Of a stretch of DNA of 64,000 nt, positions 35,309 to 43,893 are shown in pieces; positions within the stretch are counted from its first letter, which is position 1; the number at the start of each line of letters is the position of its first letter. Location: positions 329,950-393,949 of the forward strand of contig NZ_DRFV01000002.1 of the NCBI RefSeq assembly GCF_011050365.1, read 5' to 3'. A model generated the notes under the pieces. The model was given only the letters and a program-made list of their open reading frames with translations. It had not been told where the DNA came from and ran no database searches. A program made the position numbers and the translations under genes. Source of the DNA: Pseudohongiella sp. GTDB taxonomy: Bacteria; Pseudomonadota; Gammaproteobacteria; Pseudomonadales; Pseudohongiellaceae.

Positions 35309-35806
35309 TTACTGCTGGCCTGCTTTCTGTTCCGCCAGATGCTCACGCATGGCTTCGGCCACCAGCGGGTGCACAAAACGGCTGATATCACCGCCGTAGG
35401 ACGCAATTTCCCGCACCAGCGTTGAAGAGATATAAGACAGATGCTCATCCGGGGCCATGAAAATGGTTTCTATGCCCGGATCCAGCGCACGGTTCATGCC
35501 GACCAGCTGGAACTCGTATTCAAAGTCAGCCACCGTCCGCAGTCCGCGTAAAATGACACTGGCACCGCGCTGGCGGACAAATTCAATCAGCAGGGTTTCA
35601 AACGCAACCACTTCAACATTGTCGACATGAGCCAATACCTTTCTGGCCAATGCAACACGTTTGTCAGTCGACAGCGAGGTGGTTTTTTGTTTGTTGACGC
35701 CGATGGCCACAATGACATTGTCAAACAGACGCGATGCGCGTTCCACCAGATCGATGTGGCCATTAGTGATGGGGTTGAATGTCCCCGGATAAACCGCTGT
35801 TTTCAT
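35309..35806 (-). CDS. coaD: Pantetheine-phosphate adenylyltransferase
   Basis: A 165-residue enzyme for the fourth step of coenzyme A synthesis. The nucleotidyltransferase signature PGTFNPITNGHIDLV is at the N-terminus and the second ATP-binding block ISSTLVREIA near residue 130. Length and motif order are normal for the family. It faces mutM, a common gammaproteobacterial arrangement. Confidence 0.97.
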   Translation of the reverse strand: MKTAVYPGTFNPITNGHIDLVERASRLFDNVIVAIGVNKQKTTSLSTDKRVALARKVLAHVDNVEVVAFETLLIEFVRQRGASVILRGLRTVADFEYEFQLVGMNRALDPGIETIFMAPDEHLSYISSTLVREIASYGGDISRFVHPLVAEAMREHLAEQKAGQQ

Positions 35807-35865
35807 GGTGTGCAGGGTCCTGTCGCGTCAAATGCCGCCTACAGTACACGAGGAACCAGGCCATG

Positions 35866-36873
35866 TCAGCTCAATTGTGCCTGCTCAATAAAGCGCAGTA
35901 TGCGATGCTCAAGCCAGGCATTGTGGCCTTTCATGGCGAACCCGACATGGCCGCCGGATGGCAGAATTTCCCAGCTTACGTGTGCCGGCGTCTGATCCCG
36001 TGTGGGCAGTGCATGCAGCGGTATGATGGGGTCGTTGTGACTGTGCACCACCAGCGTTGGCACGGGTGTATCGGCAATAAACCGACGGCTGCTGCAGCGC
36101 TGGTAGTAGTCCTCGGCACCGGCAAAACCGTGCAAAGGCGCAGTTACCGCATCATCAAAGTCCCACAGCGTCTGCAGGCCATCGAGTGCACCAAGCCGGT
36201 TGATGGCCTGCACCTGGTCATCTCGCCCCTGCCGCACAAACGCGTCCCGCTTGCACTGCAGATCGGTGCGCAGACGGCGCAAAAAATAACGTCCATACCA
36301 ATAGGCCATACCCGTTTTCATCTGCGCACAGCACAGGTCCAGTGAAAACGGGTTGGAGACACTGACAGCAGCACAGAGCTGATTTTTAAAGCGGGTTTCG
36401 CTAAGCCATTTGACCAGGACATTGGCACCCAGTGAATAACCGATCACCACCAGCGGTCGCTGCTGGCGCGCCATCAGTGCTGCCATGACTTCTTCCACAT
36501 CACCGGAGCAGCCCGAGTGGTAAGCGATGGCGAGGCGGTTGTGGTCGCCGCTGCAGCCACGCAGATTCATCGCCACGCTGTCGTAGCCGGCGCCATGCAG
36601 AGTGTGTTGCATGGCCAGAATGTAGGGCGAGGCGGAGCAACCTGCCAGGCCATGCAACAGAAAAACCAGTGGTCTATCCGCGCCAGCGACGTCAGAGCCA
36701 CCCGCATGAAGATGGTCCACATCAATGAAATCACCATCGGCCAGCTCAATGCGCTGACGCTGGCGAATCAGTGACGGCGCCGCTGCCAGCTTGCGCCAGA
36801 TAGTTTGCAGATGCCCGCCGGGCAACCACCAGGGCGCGACCGGACTCACCGCAGCCGTCGACAGCTCAGTCAT
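35866..36873 (-). CDS. YheT-like alpha/beta hydrolase
   Basis: A 335-residue cytoplasmic hydrolase. PWWLPGGHLQTIWRKL near the N-terminus, the nucleophile elbow GYSLGANVLVKWL and the late LPSGGHVGFA with the catalytic His are typical of the YheT/AB-hydrolase-1 (EMB8-like) family. Carboxylesterase activity is inferred; the physiological substrate is unknown. Its start overlaps the rsmD stop by 4 bases, so it is co-translated with rsmD. Confidence 0.9.
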   Translation of the reverse strand: MTELSTAAVSPVAPWWLPGGHLQTIWRKLAAAPSLIRQRQRIELADGDFIDVDHLHAGGSDVAGADRPLVFLLHGLAGCSASPYILAMQHTLHGAGYDSVAMNLRGCSGDHNRLAIAYHSGCSGDVEEVMAALMARQQRPLVVIGYSLGANVLVKWLSETRFKNQLCAAVSVSNPFSLDLCCAQMKTGMAYWYGRYFLRRLRTDLQCKRDAFVRQGRDDQVQAINRLGALDGLQTLWDFDDAVTAPLHGFAGAEDYYQRCSSRRFIADTPVPTLVVHSHNDPIIPLHALPTRDQTPAHVSWEILPSGGHVGFAMKGHNAWLEHRILRFIEQAQLS

Positions 36874-37475
36874 GCGCGCCTCTCGTACAGGCCATAATAT
36901 ACCGCGCCGGCACGCAGATTCTTGCGTGCCGTCCAGGTCGACGGCACCGGTAGTGCAGCCAGATCATGGCCGGACTCCAGATAAATCTGCGCTCTGGGTT
37001 TGAGAATACCGCTTGCCTCCAACTGCTGTACCGTATCCGCCAGCGAGTTGGCAGCAAACGGCGGATCCAGAAACACCAGGCCGAACCGTGTTGCCGGGTT
37101 GGCGTCTGCGCCGCGCAGCCAGTGTTCGGCCGCCGCCGTCACCACCGTTGCATTTTGCGCCTCCAGCAGGCTCAGGTGCCCCCGGATGCTGGCACTGGCT
37201 TCACCCGAGGCGTCAACGAAAACCGCAGAGCGCGCGCCACGGGACAGGGCTTCCAGGCCACAGGCGCCGCTGCCGGCGAACAGGTCCAGGCAATCTTCGT
37301 CGAGCACCCAGCCCTGCAGCCAGTTGAACAGGGTTTCGCGCACCCTGTCAGCGGTCGGGCGCAGGCCGGCCACATCGGGAAACTGCAACTTGCGTCCGCG
37401 CCATTGCCCTCCAATAATGCGGAGTGTGTTGCGCTGAGTTGCAGCAGACTTGTTGGTGGGCGTTCTTCTGGACAC
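36870..37475 (-). CDS. rsmD: 16S rRNA (guanine-966-N2)-methyltransferase
   Basis: A 201-residue rRNA methyltransferase. RIIGGQWRGRKLQFPD at the N-terminus, motif I LDLFAGSGACGLEALSRGA and the catalytic motif LVFLDPPFA identify RsmD. The frame begins at GTG 37475 without a strong ribosome-binding site, so the exact start is uncertain. It is divergent from ftsY, the conserved order in gammaproteobacteria. Confidence 0.95.
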   Translation of the reverse strand: MSRRTPTNKSAATQRNTLRIIGGQWRGRKLQFPDVAGLRPTADRVRETLFNWLQGWVLDEDCLDLFAGSGACGLEALSRGARSAVFVDASGEASASIRGHLSLLEAQNATVVTAAAEHWLRGADANPATRFGLVFLDPPFAANSLADTVQQLEASGILKPRAQIYLESGHDLAALPVPSTWTARKNLRAGAVYYGLYERRA

Positions 37476-37621
37476 GAATCAGGGTCTGGTCAGGTAAACG
37501 GAATGTGCATTGTAACCTTAAATGTTAGACTAGCGCTTCCGGCTCTGTCCTATTCTGAGCCCCTGTTTCACGCCCGTAATCCGGGTCCGTATTCCAAGCC
37601 CGCATTTAGAGTTAGCTATTT

Positions 37622-38773
37622 ATGTTCGGTTTTATCAAAAAACGCAAAAACACTGCTGATACGCCACCGGCCAACACGGACGCCGAACAGGTGCAGGACG
37701 GGGATACCCCGAGCCCGCCGGCTGAAGACGCCATTGACGCACCGGTAACGGATACGCCGGACGTGGCTGAAGTGGCGCCCGTGGCCGATACAGCCCCGGA
37801 CGAGCCGGCAGATGAGCAGAAACCCGCCACCGGTGGCTTTTTCAGCCGCCTGAAACAGGGCCTGAGTCGCACCCGCAGCAATCTGGCCGATGGCCTCGGC
37901 TCACTGCTGGGCGGCCGCAAAACCATTGATGCGGAATTGCTCGACGACATTGAAATGCAACTGCTGACCGCTGACGTCGGTATCGAGGCCACCGACCAGG
38001 TTATTTCCGCACTCACCGCGAAGGTTAAACGCAAGCAGCTCAATGACGGTGACGCACTGATGGCGCAATTGCAGAGCGAACTGCGCGAATTGCTGGCGCC
38101 CTGCACCGCACCGCTGGAAATACCCCGTGAAACCAAACCTTATGTCATTCTGGTGGTTGGCGTTAACGGCGTTGGCAAGACCACGACCATCGGCAAACTG
38201 GCACGGCGTTTTCAGCAGGAAAAACGCAAGGTCATGCTGGCTGCCGGCGACACCTTCCGTGCTGCCGCCGTGGAGCAGCTGCAAACCTGGGGTGAACGCA
38301 ACCAGGTACCGGTGATCGCCCAGGCATCGGGTTCGGACAGCGCCTCCGTTATTTTTGATGCCTATCAGGCTGCCAAAGCGCGCGGCATTGACGTGCTCAT
38401 TGCCGACACCGCCGGGCGCCTGCACAACAAGGCCAATCTGATGCAGGAGCTGGAAAAAATTGTACGGGTGCTGAAAAAGCAGGATGACCAGTTACCGCAT
38501 GAAGTCATGCTGGTGCTGGATGCCACGACCGGGCAGAACGCGCTGAGCCAGGCCAGGAGTTTCAATGACTCGGTTAAACTGACCGGCTTGTGCCTGACCA
38601 AACTCGACGGCACTGCCAAGGGCGGCATGGTGTTTGCCATTGCCAATGCCATGAAGTTGCCGATCCGTTTTATCGGCATTGGCGAGCAGGCCGAAGACCT
38701 GCGCCCCTTCGATGCCGACCAGTTTGTCGCCGCTTTGTTTTCGACTGACACGAGTAACCATGATTCGCTTTGA
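37622..38773 (+). CDS. ftsY: Signal recognition particle receptor FtsY
   Basis: A 383-residue SRP receptor GTPase that docks ribosome-nascent chain complexes at the inner membrane. The first 65 residues or so are a variable acidic domain rich in Asp, Thr and Pro. The NG domain follows, with the P-loop [15 protein letters not shown], the DTAGR motif, the [10 protein letters not shown] specificity loop and the C-terminal [17 protein letters not shown]. It overlaps ftsE by 14 bases at its 3' end. Confidence 0.97.
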   Translation: MFGFIKKRKNTADTPPANTDAEQVQDGDTPSPPAEDAIDAPVTDTPDVAEVAPVADTAPDEPADEQKPATGGFFSRLKQGLSRTRSNLADGLGSLLGGRKTIDAELLDDIEMQLLTADVGIEATDQVISALTAKVKRKQLNDGDALMAQLQSELRELLAPCTAPLEIPRETKPYVILVVGVNGVGKTTTIGKLARRFQQEKRKVMLAAGDTFRAAAVEQLQTWGERNQVPVIAQASGSDSASVIFDAYQAAKARGIDVLIADTAGRLHNKANLMQELEKIVRVLKKQDDQLPHEVMLVLDATTGQNALSQARSFNDSVKLTGLCLTKLDGTAKGGMVFAIANAMKLPIRFIGIGEQAEDLRPFDADQFVAALFSTDTSNHDSL

Positions 38774-39449
38774 CGATGTCAGCAAGCGTTACCCCGGCGG
38801 GCACGAAGCGCTCAGGCAGGTGTCGTTCGAGCTCGAGAAAGGCGAAATGGCATTTCTCACCGGCCGCTCCGGGGCTGGCAAGAGCACCCTGCTGAAGCTG
38901 GTCATGCTCACCGAAAAGCTCAACCAGGGACAGATTCTGGTCAGCGGTCGCAACATCAACCGCCTGCCGTCGCGCCAGATCCCTTATTACCGTCGCCGCA
39001 TCGGCGTGGTCTTTCAGGATCACCAGTTATTGTTTGATCGCAGCGTGTTCGACAACATCATGCTGCCATTGCAGATAGAAGGTTATGATAAGCACGAGGC
39101 GGCGCGGCGGGTGCGCGCGGCGCTCGACAAGGTGGGCTTGCTGAACAAGGAAAAACTCAACCCGGTTACCCTGTCCGGCGGCGAACAACAGCGGGTCGGC
39201 ATTGCCCGCGCCGTCGTCAACCGTCCGCAGATCCTGCTGGCAGACGAACCTACCGGTAACCTGGATCCGGAGCTGGCAGCCGAGATCATGGTGTTGTTTG
39301 AACAATTCAATCAGGTGGGTGTCTGCATGTTGATTGCCAGTCACGACCTGTCGCTGATCACCCGCCTGAAACACCGCATGCTGACACTTGATCAGGGGCG
39401 GCTGATCAAGGACGAACACCAGCCCAGCCGGTCAGGTAGCCAGCCATGA
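38760..39449 (+). CDS. ftsE: Cell division ATP-binding protein FtsE
   Basis: A 229-residue ABC ATPase that with FtsX regulates peptidoglycan amidases at the septum. Walker [14 protein letters not shown], signature [14 protein letters not shown] and Walker [13 protein letters not shown] are intact. ATG 38760 gives the normal FtsE N-terminus ([13 protein letters not shown]). It overlaps ftsY by 14 bases and ftsX by 4. Confidence 0.97.
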   Translation: MIRFDDVSKRYPGGHEALRQVSFELEKGEMAFLTGRSGAGKSTLLKLVMLTEKLNQGQILVSGRNINRLPSRQIPYYRRRIGVVFQDHQLLFDRSVFDNIMLPLQIEGYDKHEAARRVRAALDKVGLLNKEKLNPVTLSGGEQQRVGIARAVVNRPQILLADEPTGNLDPELAAEIMVLFEQFNQVGVCMLIASHDLSLITRLKHRMLTLDQGRLIKDEHQPSRSGSQP

Positions 39450-40417
39450 CCGCCACGGCAAAAAACAGAAAACCCGGAAGCAGCAATACCAGAACGCGGC
39501 TGTCTGCGCGCCAGCGTCTGATGGCCGGGCTGATGTTGCACCGGGAATGCGCGGTGGATGCCCTGCGCCGCCTTTGGCAGCAACCGGCCAGTTCGGCGAT
39601 GACGCTGGCAGTCATTGCCATTGCGCTCCTGTTACCGGCTTTGTTGTATGTCACCGGCAAAAACCTCAATCAGTTTGATGACAACCTGACGCAGGCGAAC
39701 CTGGTAACCGTTTACTTGCAGGCGGACGCCACTGACAGCGACGTGGAAACCCTGCAACAACGCCTGGCAACACATGAGCAGGTCAGTACCACCCGTTATG
39801 TCTCCCCGGAGCAGGCTGCCGCTGATTTCGCCGAATGGTCAGGGCTGGGCGATGTCGTGGATTCGCTGGCACAGAATCCGTTGCCGGCAAGTATTGTGAT
39901 TCAGCTCAGCGACACCCGTTACGAGACCGCCGTGCAAGCGCAGGACATGCTCGCCAGTCAGCCCGGTGTCGACCTGGTGCAGATGGATCAATTGTGGCTG
40001 CAGCGGCTGGACAGTTTTCTGAGCCTGACCCAGCGTGCGGTAATTGCGCTGATTGTAGTGTTGTCGCTGGCGGTGCTGTTTATCACCGGCAACAGTATCC
40101 GCACCAGTATTGCCAGTCGTGAGGCGGAAATTCGGGTAATGAACCTGATCGGCGCCACCAATGGCTTTATTGCGCGGCCATTTCTGTACAGCGGGCTCTG
40201 GTATGGATTGCTCGGTGGCGCGCTGGCCTGGCTGTTGCTGGCGCTGTTGATGATGATACTGCGCGGTCCGGCAACAGAACTGCTGGCATACTACGGCAGT
40301 CAGTATCAGCTGCAGGGACTGGGCGCCCGTGCCGGCGCCGTGCTGCTCGTTGGTAGCGCTGCGCTGGGCTGGCTGGGCGCACGCCTGTCAGTGTCACGTC
40401 ACTTCACCAGATTCTGA
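39446..40417 (+). CDS. ftsX: Cell division protein FtsX
   Basis: A 323-residue permease-like partner of FtsE. After a basic cytoplasmic N-terminus there is a TM helix (SSAMTLAVIAIALLLPALLY), a periplasmic domain of about 110 residues that would contact an amidase activator, and three further TM helices in the C-terminal half. The length is normal. Its ATG overlaps the ftsE stop (ATGA). Confidence 0.95.
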   Translation: MTATAKNRKPGSSNTRTRLSARQRLMAGLMLHRECAVDALRRLWQQPASSAMTLAVIAIALLLPALLYVTGKNLNQFDDNLTQANLVTVYLQADATDSDVETLQQRLATHEQVSTTRYVSPEQAAADFAEWSGLGDVVDSLAQNPLPASIVIQLSDTRYETAVQAQDMLASQPGVDLVQMDQLWLQRLDSFLSLTQRAVIALIVVLSLAVLFITGNSIRTSIASREAEIRVMNLIGATNGFIARPFLYSGLWYGLLGGALAWLLLALLMMILRGPATELLAYYGSQYQLQGLGARAGAVLLVGSAALGWLGARLSVSRHFTRF

Positions 40418-40437
40418 CTCTCGCCTCCGGCGCGGAG

Positions 40438-40468
40438 AAAAGGCAGGGAAGCAAAAAAATGCCTTTTT
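40438..40468 (+). terminator. Stem-loop terminator after ftsYEX
   Basis: AAAAGGC (40438-40444) pairs with GCCTTTT (40461-40467), ending in a run of five T. The loop is long (16 bases) and A-rich, so this would be a moderate terminator separating ftsYEX from rpoH. Confidence 0.45.
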
Positions 40469-40531
40469 AAGCGTCGTTGCCCTTGAAATCAGTATTACGC
40501 AACATCAGATAATCACTCTGGTAAGAAAAAG

Positions 40532-40540
40532 TGGTAGAAT
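40532..40540 (+). promoter_or_regulatory. Possible extended -10 promoter upstream of rpoH
   Basis: The sequence GTGGTAGAAT contains TG one base upstream of the -10-like hexamer TAGAAT (40535-40540), an extended -10 arrangement. No good -35 is seen at 17 bases. Transcription would start about 120 bases before the rpoH start codon, giving a leader long enough for a temperature-responsive structure, as known for E. coli rpoH. Confidence 0.35.
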
Positions 40541-40676
40541 AGGGTCGTTCAGTGGTGTCAATCACAGTTTTTCGACATCCATATTTAAATCTGTAGCACG
40601 TTTGTAACTTCGATCTATTGCATCGCAAGTCGTACGTTAAAGCGCAATATCCGAATTTATTATGAGCATAGGAAAT

Positions 40677-41537
40677 ATGACAACAGCCAAGAGTTTGCAA
40701 CTAGTCGGCCCGGCCGTACCGGGTCGCGACCTATCTGCCTATGTGACGTCAGTTAACAGTATTCCTGTATTAACCGCAGAGCAGGAGCTGGAGCTGGCCA
40801 ATCAGTACTATTACGAAGAGAATCTCGAGTCCGCCCGTCAACTGGTGCTCGCGCACCTGCGCTTCGTTGTGCACATGGCGCGCAGCTACTCCGGTTACGG
40901 CCTGTCACAGGCAGACCTGATTCAGGAAGGCAATGTTGGCCTGATGAAGGCCGTCAAGCGTTTCAACCCGGAAATGGGTGTACGCCTGGTGTCATTCGCC
41001 GTGCACTGGATCAAGGCAGAAATGCACGAATTCATCCTGCGCAACTGGCGCATCGTCAAAATTGCCACCACCAAGGCCCAGCGCAAGCTGTTCTTCAACC
41101 TGCGTAGCGCAAAAAAGCGCCTGGGCTGGCTGAGCAACGACGAAGCGCAGGCCGTCGCTGCCGATCTGGGCGTTGATGCGGCTGTCGTGCGGCAGATGGA
41201 AGGCCGCATGAGCTCGTATGACACGGCCTTTGACGCCGCGTCCGAAGCCGACGATGACGAGGCCTACAAGGCACCGGCATACTATCTGCAGGATGACAGT
41301 TCTGACATGGCACTCGATATTGAAGAAAACGAGTGGGAAGAAGAGCAGAACAACAACCTGTATCTGGCAATGAATGAGCTGGATGAGCGCAGCCGCGATA
41401 TCATCACCAGTCGCTGGTTGACCGATCAGAAGTCAACGCTGCATGACCTGGCCGCCAAGTATAACGTGTCGGCCGAGCGTATTCGCCAGCTGGAAAAGAA
41501 CGCGATGAATAAAGTACGCGGCGCGATGGTGGCCTGA
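40677..41537 (+). CDS. rpoH: RNA polymerase heat-shock sigma factor (sigma-32)
   Basis: A 286-residue alternative sigma factor for heat-shock genes. Region 2 reads [19 protein letters not shown] with [20 protein letters not shown]. The RpoH box (QRKLFFNLR) is intact, and the region 4 helix-turn-helix is [19 protein letters not shown]. The N-terminus starting at ATG 40677 (MTTAKSLQ) aligns with remembered pseudomonad RpoH, while ATG 40662 is an in-frame alternative five codons longer. It lies directly downstream of ftsX, its usual place in gammaproteobacteria. Confidence 0.97.
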   Translation: MTTAKSLQLVGPAVPGRDLSAYVTSVNSIPVLTAEQELELANQYYYEENLESARQLVLAHLRFVVHMARSYSGYGLSQADLIQEGNVGLMKAVKRFNPEMGVRLVSFAVHWIKAEMHEFILRNWRIVKIATTKAQRKLFFNLRSAKKRLGWLSNDEAQAVAADLGVDAAVVRQMEGRMSSYDTAFDAASEADDDEAYKAPAYYLQDDSSDMALDIEENEWEEEQNNNLYLAMNELDERSRDIITSRWLTDQKSTLHDLAAKYNVSAERIRQLEKNAMNKVRGAMVA

Positions 41538-41562
41538 CAGCTTATTTTTGCGTGCCCTTCAG

Positions 41563-41593
41563 AAGCCGCTGCTAATGACAGCGGCTTTTTTGT
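41563..41593 (+). terminator. Rho-independent terminator of rpoH
   Basis: AAGCCGCTG (41563-41571) pairs perfectly with CAGCGGCTT (41579-41587) around a 7-base loop, followed directly by a run of T residues. This is a textbook intrinsic terminator 25 bases after the rpoH stop. Confidence 0.9.
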
Positions 41594-41635
41594 TTTAATA
41601 CAACGCCTGTTTCCAGACACTGCCGGAGTGCCATC

Positions 41636-42016
41636 ATGCCTAGCCTGTTTATCGCCCTCGCTGCCATCAATGGCTTCATTGCCGTGGGCCTGGGCGCGTT
41701 TGCTGCCCATGGCCTGAAGAGCCGTTTGCCGGAAGACCTGCTCGCCATTTTCCAGACCGGTGTTCAATACCAGATGTACCACGCGCTGGCGCTGTTCGGT
41801 GTCGGTCTGCTGGCCATGCAGTTAAGCGACTCGGCGCTGTTGCGGGCCAGCGGCTGGTTGTTTGTGGTCGGTATTGTGATCTTCTCGGGTAGCCTTTATG
41901 TGCTGAGCCTGAGCGGTATTCGCTGGCTCGGTGCTATCACCCCGATCGGCGGTGTGGCATTTCTGACCGGCTGGGCACTGCTTGCCTTTGCCATGTTGGC
42001 CGGACGCACGCTTTAG
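41636..42016 (+). CDS. DUF423 small inner-membrane protein
   Basis: A 126-residue protein with four predicted TM helices. The N-terminal GFIAVGLGAFAAHGLKSRLP and the middle FQTGVQYQMYHALAL are typical of the DUF423/YgdD family, whose function is unknown. GGAG precedes the ATG by 8 bases. It is followed after 32 bases by thiS, so it probably leads the thiS-thiG-trmB transcript. Confidence 0.92.
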   Translation: MPSLFIALAAINGFIAVGLGAFAAHGLKSRLPEDLLAIFQTGVQYQMYHALALFGVGLLAMQLSDSALLRASGWLFVVGIVIFSGSLYVLSLSGIRWLGAITPIGGVAFLTGWALLAFAMLAGRTL

Positions 42017-42048
42017 GTTACTGGCAGGCTGACCGCGAGGATCAAGAC

Positions 42049-42249
42049 ATGAAGATTCAGGTAAATGGCGAAGCCATGGAGCTGGCTGGACAAACCAGTA
42101 TTCAGGATCTGCTGGCACAACTGGAAATGACACAGGGGCGGGTTGCCGTTGAAGTGAACGCGGACATCGTGCCGCGCAGCCTGCACCCGCAACATCTGCT
42201 GAACGAAGGTGACCGCGTGGAAATCGTTCATGCGATTGGCGGCGGTTGA
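42049..42249 (+). CDS. thiS: Sulfur carrier protein ThiS
   Basis: A 66-residue ubiquitin-fold protein ending in the Gly-Gly tail (HAIGGG) that is thiocarboxylated and donates sulfur to the thiazole ring of thiamine. GAGGA precedes the ATG by about 7 bases. The gap before it is 32 bases, so there is no room for a TPP riboswitch at this position. thiG follows after 64 bases. Confidence 0.95.
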   Translation: MKIQVNGEAMELAGQTSIQDLLAQLEMTQGRVAVEVNADIVPRSLHPQHLLNEGDRVEIVHAIGGG

Positions 42250-42313
42250 TCCGACTGCTGCGATAACCGAAGCACCCCTGCCCTTTACAGAACAATCGCC
42301 CGGGATGATATTT

Positions 42314-43114
42314 ATGGAAAACACCAAGCAAAATCAGGATAAACCATTGGTGCTGGCCGGCAAAACCTACCAGTCACGCCTGATCATCGGCAGCGGCAAG
42401 TACGCCGACTTCCAGCAAAACCTTGCCGCGCTGGAAGCCAGTGGCGCCGAGATGATCACCGTCGCCATCCGCCGGGTAAACCTGGGGCAGAACAAAGGCG
42501 AACCCAGTCTGCTGGAAGTGATCTCACCGAAAAAATACACCTTCCTGCCCAATACCGCTGGCTGCTACACCGCCGACGATGCCGTGCGCACCTGTCGCAT
42601 GGCGCGCGAACTGCTCGATGGTCACAAACTGGTCAAGCTGGAAGTACTGGGCGACCAGAAAACACTGTACCCCAATGTTACTGAAACCCTGGTCGCAGCA
42701 GAGCAACTGGTGGCCGATGGTTTCGATGTCATGGTGTATACCAGCGACGATCCGTTGATCGCCAAGCGTCTGGAAGAGATCGGCTGCATCGCCGTCATGC
42801 CCTTGGGTGCGCCGATCGGCTCCGGCCTGGGCATTCGCAATCCCTACAATATCCGCATGATCCTGGAGAACGCCTCGGTCCCCATTATTGTGGATGCCGG
42901 CGTGGGTACCGCATCGGATGCCACCATTGCCATGGAACTGGGCTGCGATGGCGTGCTGATGAATACCGCCATTGCCGAGGCGGGTGACCCTGTTCTGATG
43001 GCCTCGGCCATGCAGAAGGCGGTAGCCAGCGGTCGTGAAGCCTGGCTGGCCGGACGTATGCCGCGCAAGTTGTACGCCAGTGCCTCCTCTCCAATAGACG
43101 GGACTTTTTTCTGA
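42314..43114 (+). CDS. thiG: Thiazole synthase ThiG
   Basis: A 266-residue TIM-barrel enzyme that builds the thiamine thiazole phosphate from DXP, ThiS thiocarboxylate and dehydroglycine. [16 protein letters not shown] at the N-terminus and the phosphate-binding end [20 protein letters not shown] are conserved, as is the catalytic Lys region ([15 protein letters not shown]). An in-frame ATG exists three codons upstream (42305). It is in an operon with thiS and trmB. Confidence 0.96.
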   Translation: MENTKQNQDKPLVLAGKTYQSRLIIGSGKYADFQQNLAALEASGAEMITVAIRRVNLGQNKGEPSLLEVISPKKYTFLPNTAGCYTADDAVRTCRMARELLDGHKLVKLEVLGDQKTLYPNVTETLVAAEQLVADGFDVMVYTSDDPLIAKRLEEIGCIAVMPLGAPIGSGLGIRNPYNIRMILENASVPIIVDAGVGTASDATIAMELGCDGVLMNTAIAEAGDPVLMASAMQKAVASGREAWLAGRMPRKLYASASSPIDGTFF

Positions 43115-43115
43115 C

Positions 43116-43832
43116 ATGAACGAAGACAAATCGCCTACCGGCACCGAACATCACCGCCCGCTGCGCAGCTTTGTTATCCGTGCCGGACGGCAGACAGCAT
43201 CGCAAAAAGAAGCGCTGGAGAAGTACTGGTCGCGTTATGTGATAGATGACACTGCCAGCCTTCTGGACACCGAAGCCGTGTTCGGGCGCAAGGCCCCACT
43301 GGTGCTGGAAATCGGATTTGGCATGGGAGACTCGTTGGCCGAAATGGCGGCAGCCAACCCGGACCAGGACTTTATCGGTATCGAGGTGCACCGCCCCGGG
43401 GTCGGTAAGTTGCTGGGCCATATTGAACGGCTCGGACTGAGCAATCTGCGTATCTACTGCCATGATGCGGTAGAGATTCTGGCGCGCTGCATCGCCGATC
43501 ACTCTCTGAATACGGTACAGATTTTTTTCCCCGATCCCTGGCACAAAAAGAAACACAATAAGCGCCGTCTGGTGCAGCCCGCCTTCATCGCGCATCTGAC
43601 CACCAAACTGGTGCCAGGCGGCACTATTCATCTGGCCACCGACTGGCAACCGTATGCGGAACACATGATGGAAGTGATGAGTGCCGCCGCTGAGCTGGAA
43701 AATACCGCCGGCGCCGACGCTTATGCCGAAAACACCGGACGCCCGGAAACCAAGTTCGAACGCCGCGGACATCGCCTTGGCCACGGCGTCTGGGATCTGG
43801 TGTTTCGCTACCATGCAACCGAACTGTCATAA
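43116..43832 (+). CDS. trmB: tRNA (guanine-N7)-methyltransferase
   Basis: A 238-residue enzyme that makes m7G46 in tRNA. The SAM-binding block LVLEIGFGMGDSLAEMA and the signature FFPDPWHKKKHNKRRLVQ are intact, and the C-terminus ETKFERRGHRLGHGVWDL is typical. It starts one base after the thiG stop, so the genes are translationally linked. The thiG-trmB neighbourhood is common in gammaproteobacteria. Confidence 0.96.
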   Translation: MNEDKSPTGTEHHRPLRSFVIRAGRQTASQKEALEKYWSRYVIDDTASLLDTEAVFGRKAPLVLEIGFGMGDSLAEMAAANPDQDFIGIEVHRPGVGKLLGHIERLGLSNLRIYCHDAVEILARCIADHSLNTVQIFFPDPWHKKKHNKRRLVQPAFIAHLTTKLVPGGTIHLATDWQPYAEHMMEVMSAAAELENTAGADAYAENTGRPETKFERRGHRLGHGVWDLVFRYHATELS

Positions 43833-43893
43833 ACAGGTAATACAGGTTTGTTAGTGTCCCCGGTTTAGTTTCCGATTACGGGTTACCTACGAC

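Noticed and set aside
42017..42048. TPP riboswitch before thiS
   Set aside because: Only 32 bases separate thiS from the preceding gene and no THI-box sequence is visible; a riboswitch would have to lie before the DUF423 gene, where only the rpoH terminator region and about 40 bases remain.
42885..43814. Minus-strand frame of 309 codons across thiG-trmB
   Set aside because: thiG and trmB are unmistakable; the opposite frame crosses both and has no recognisable domain.
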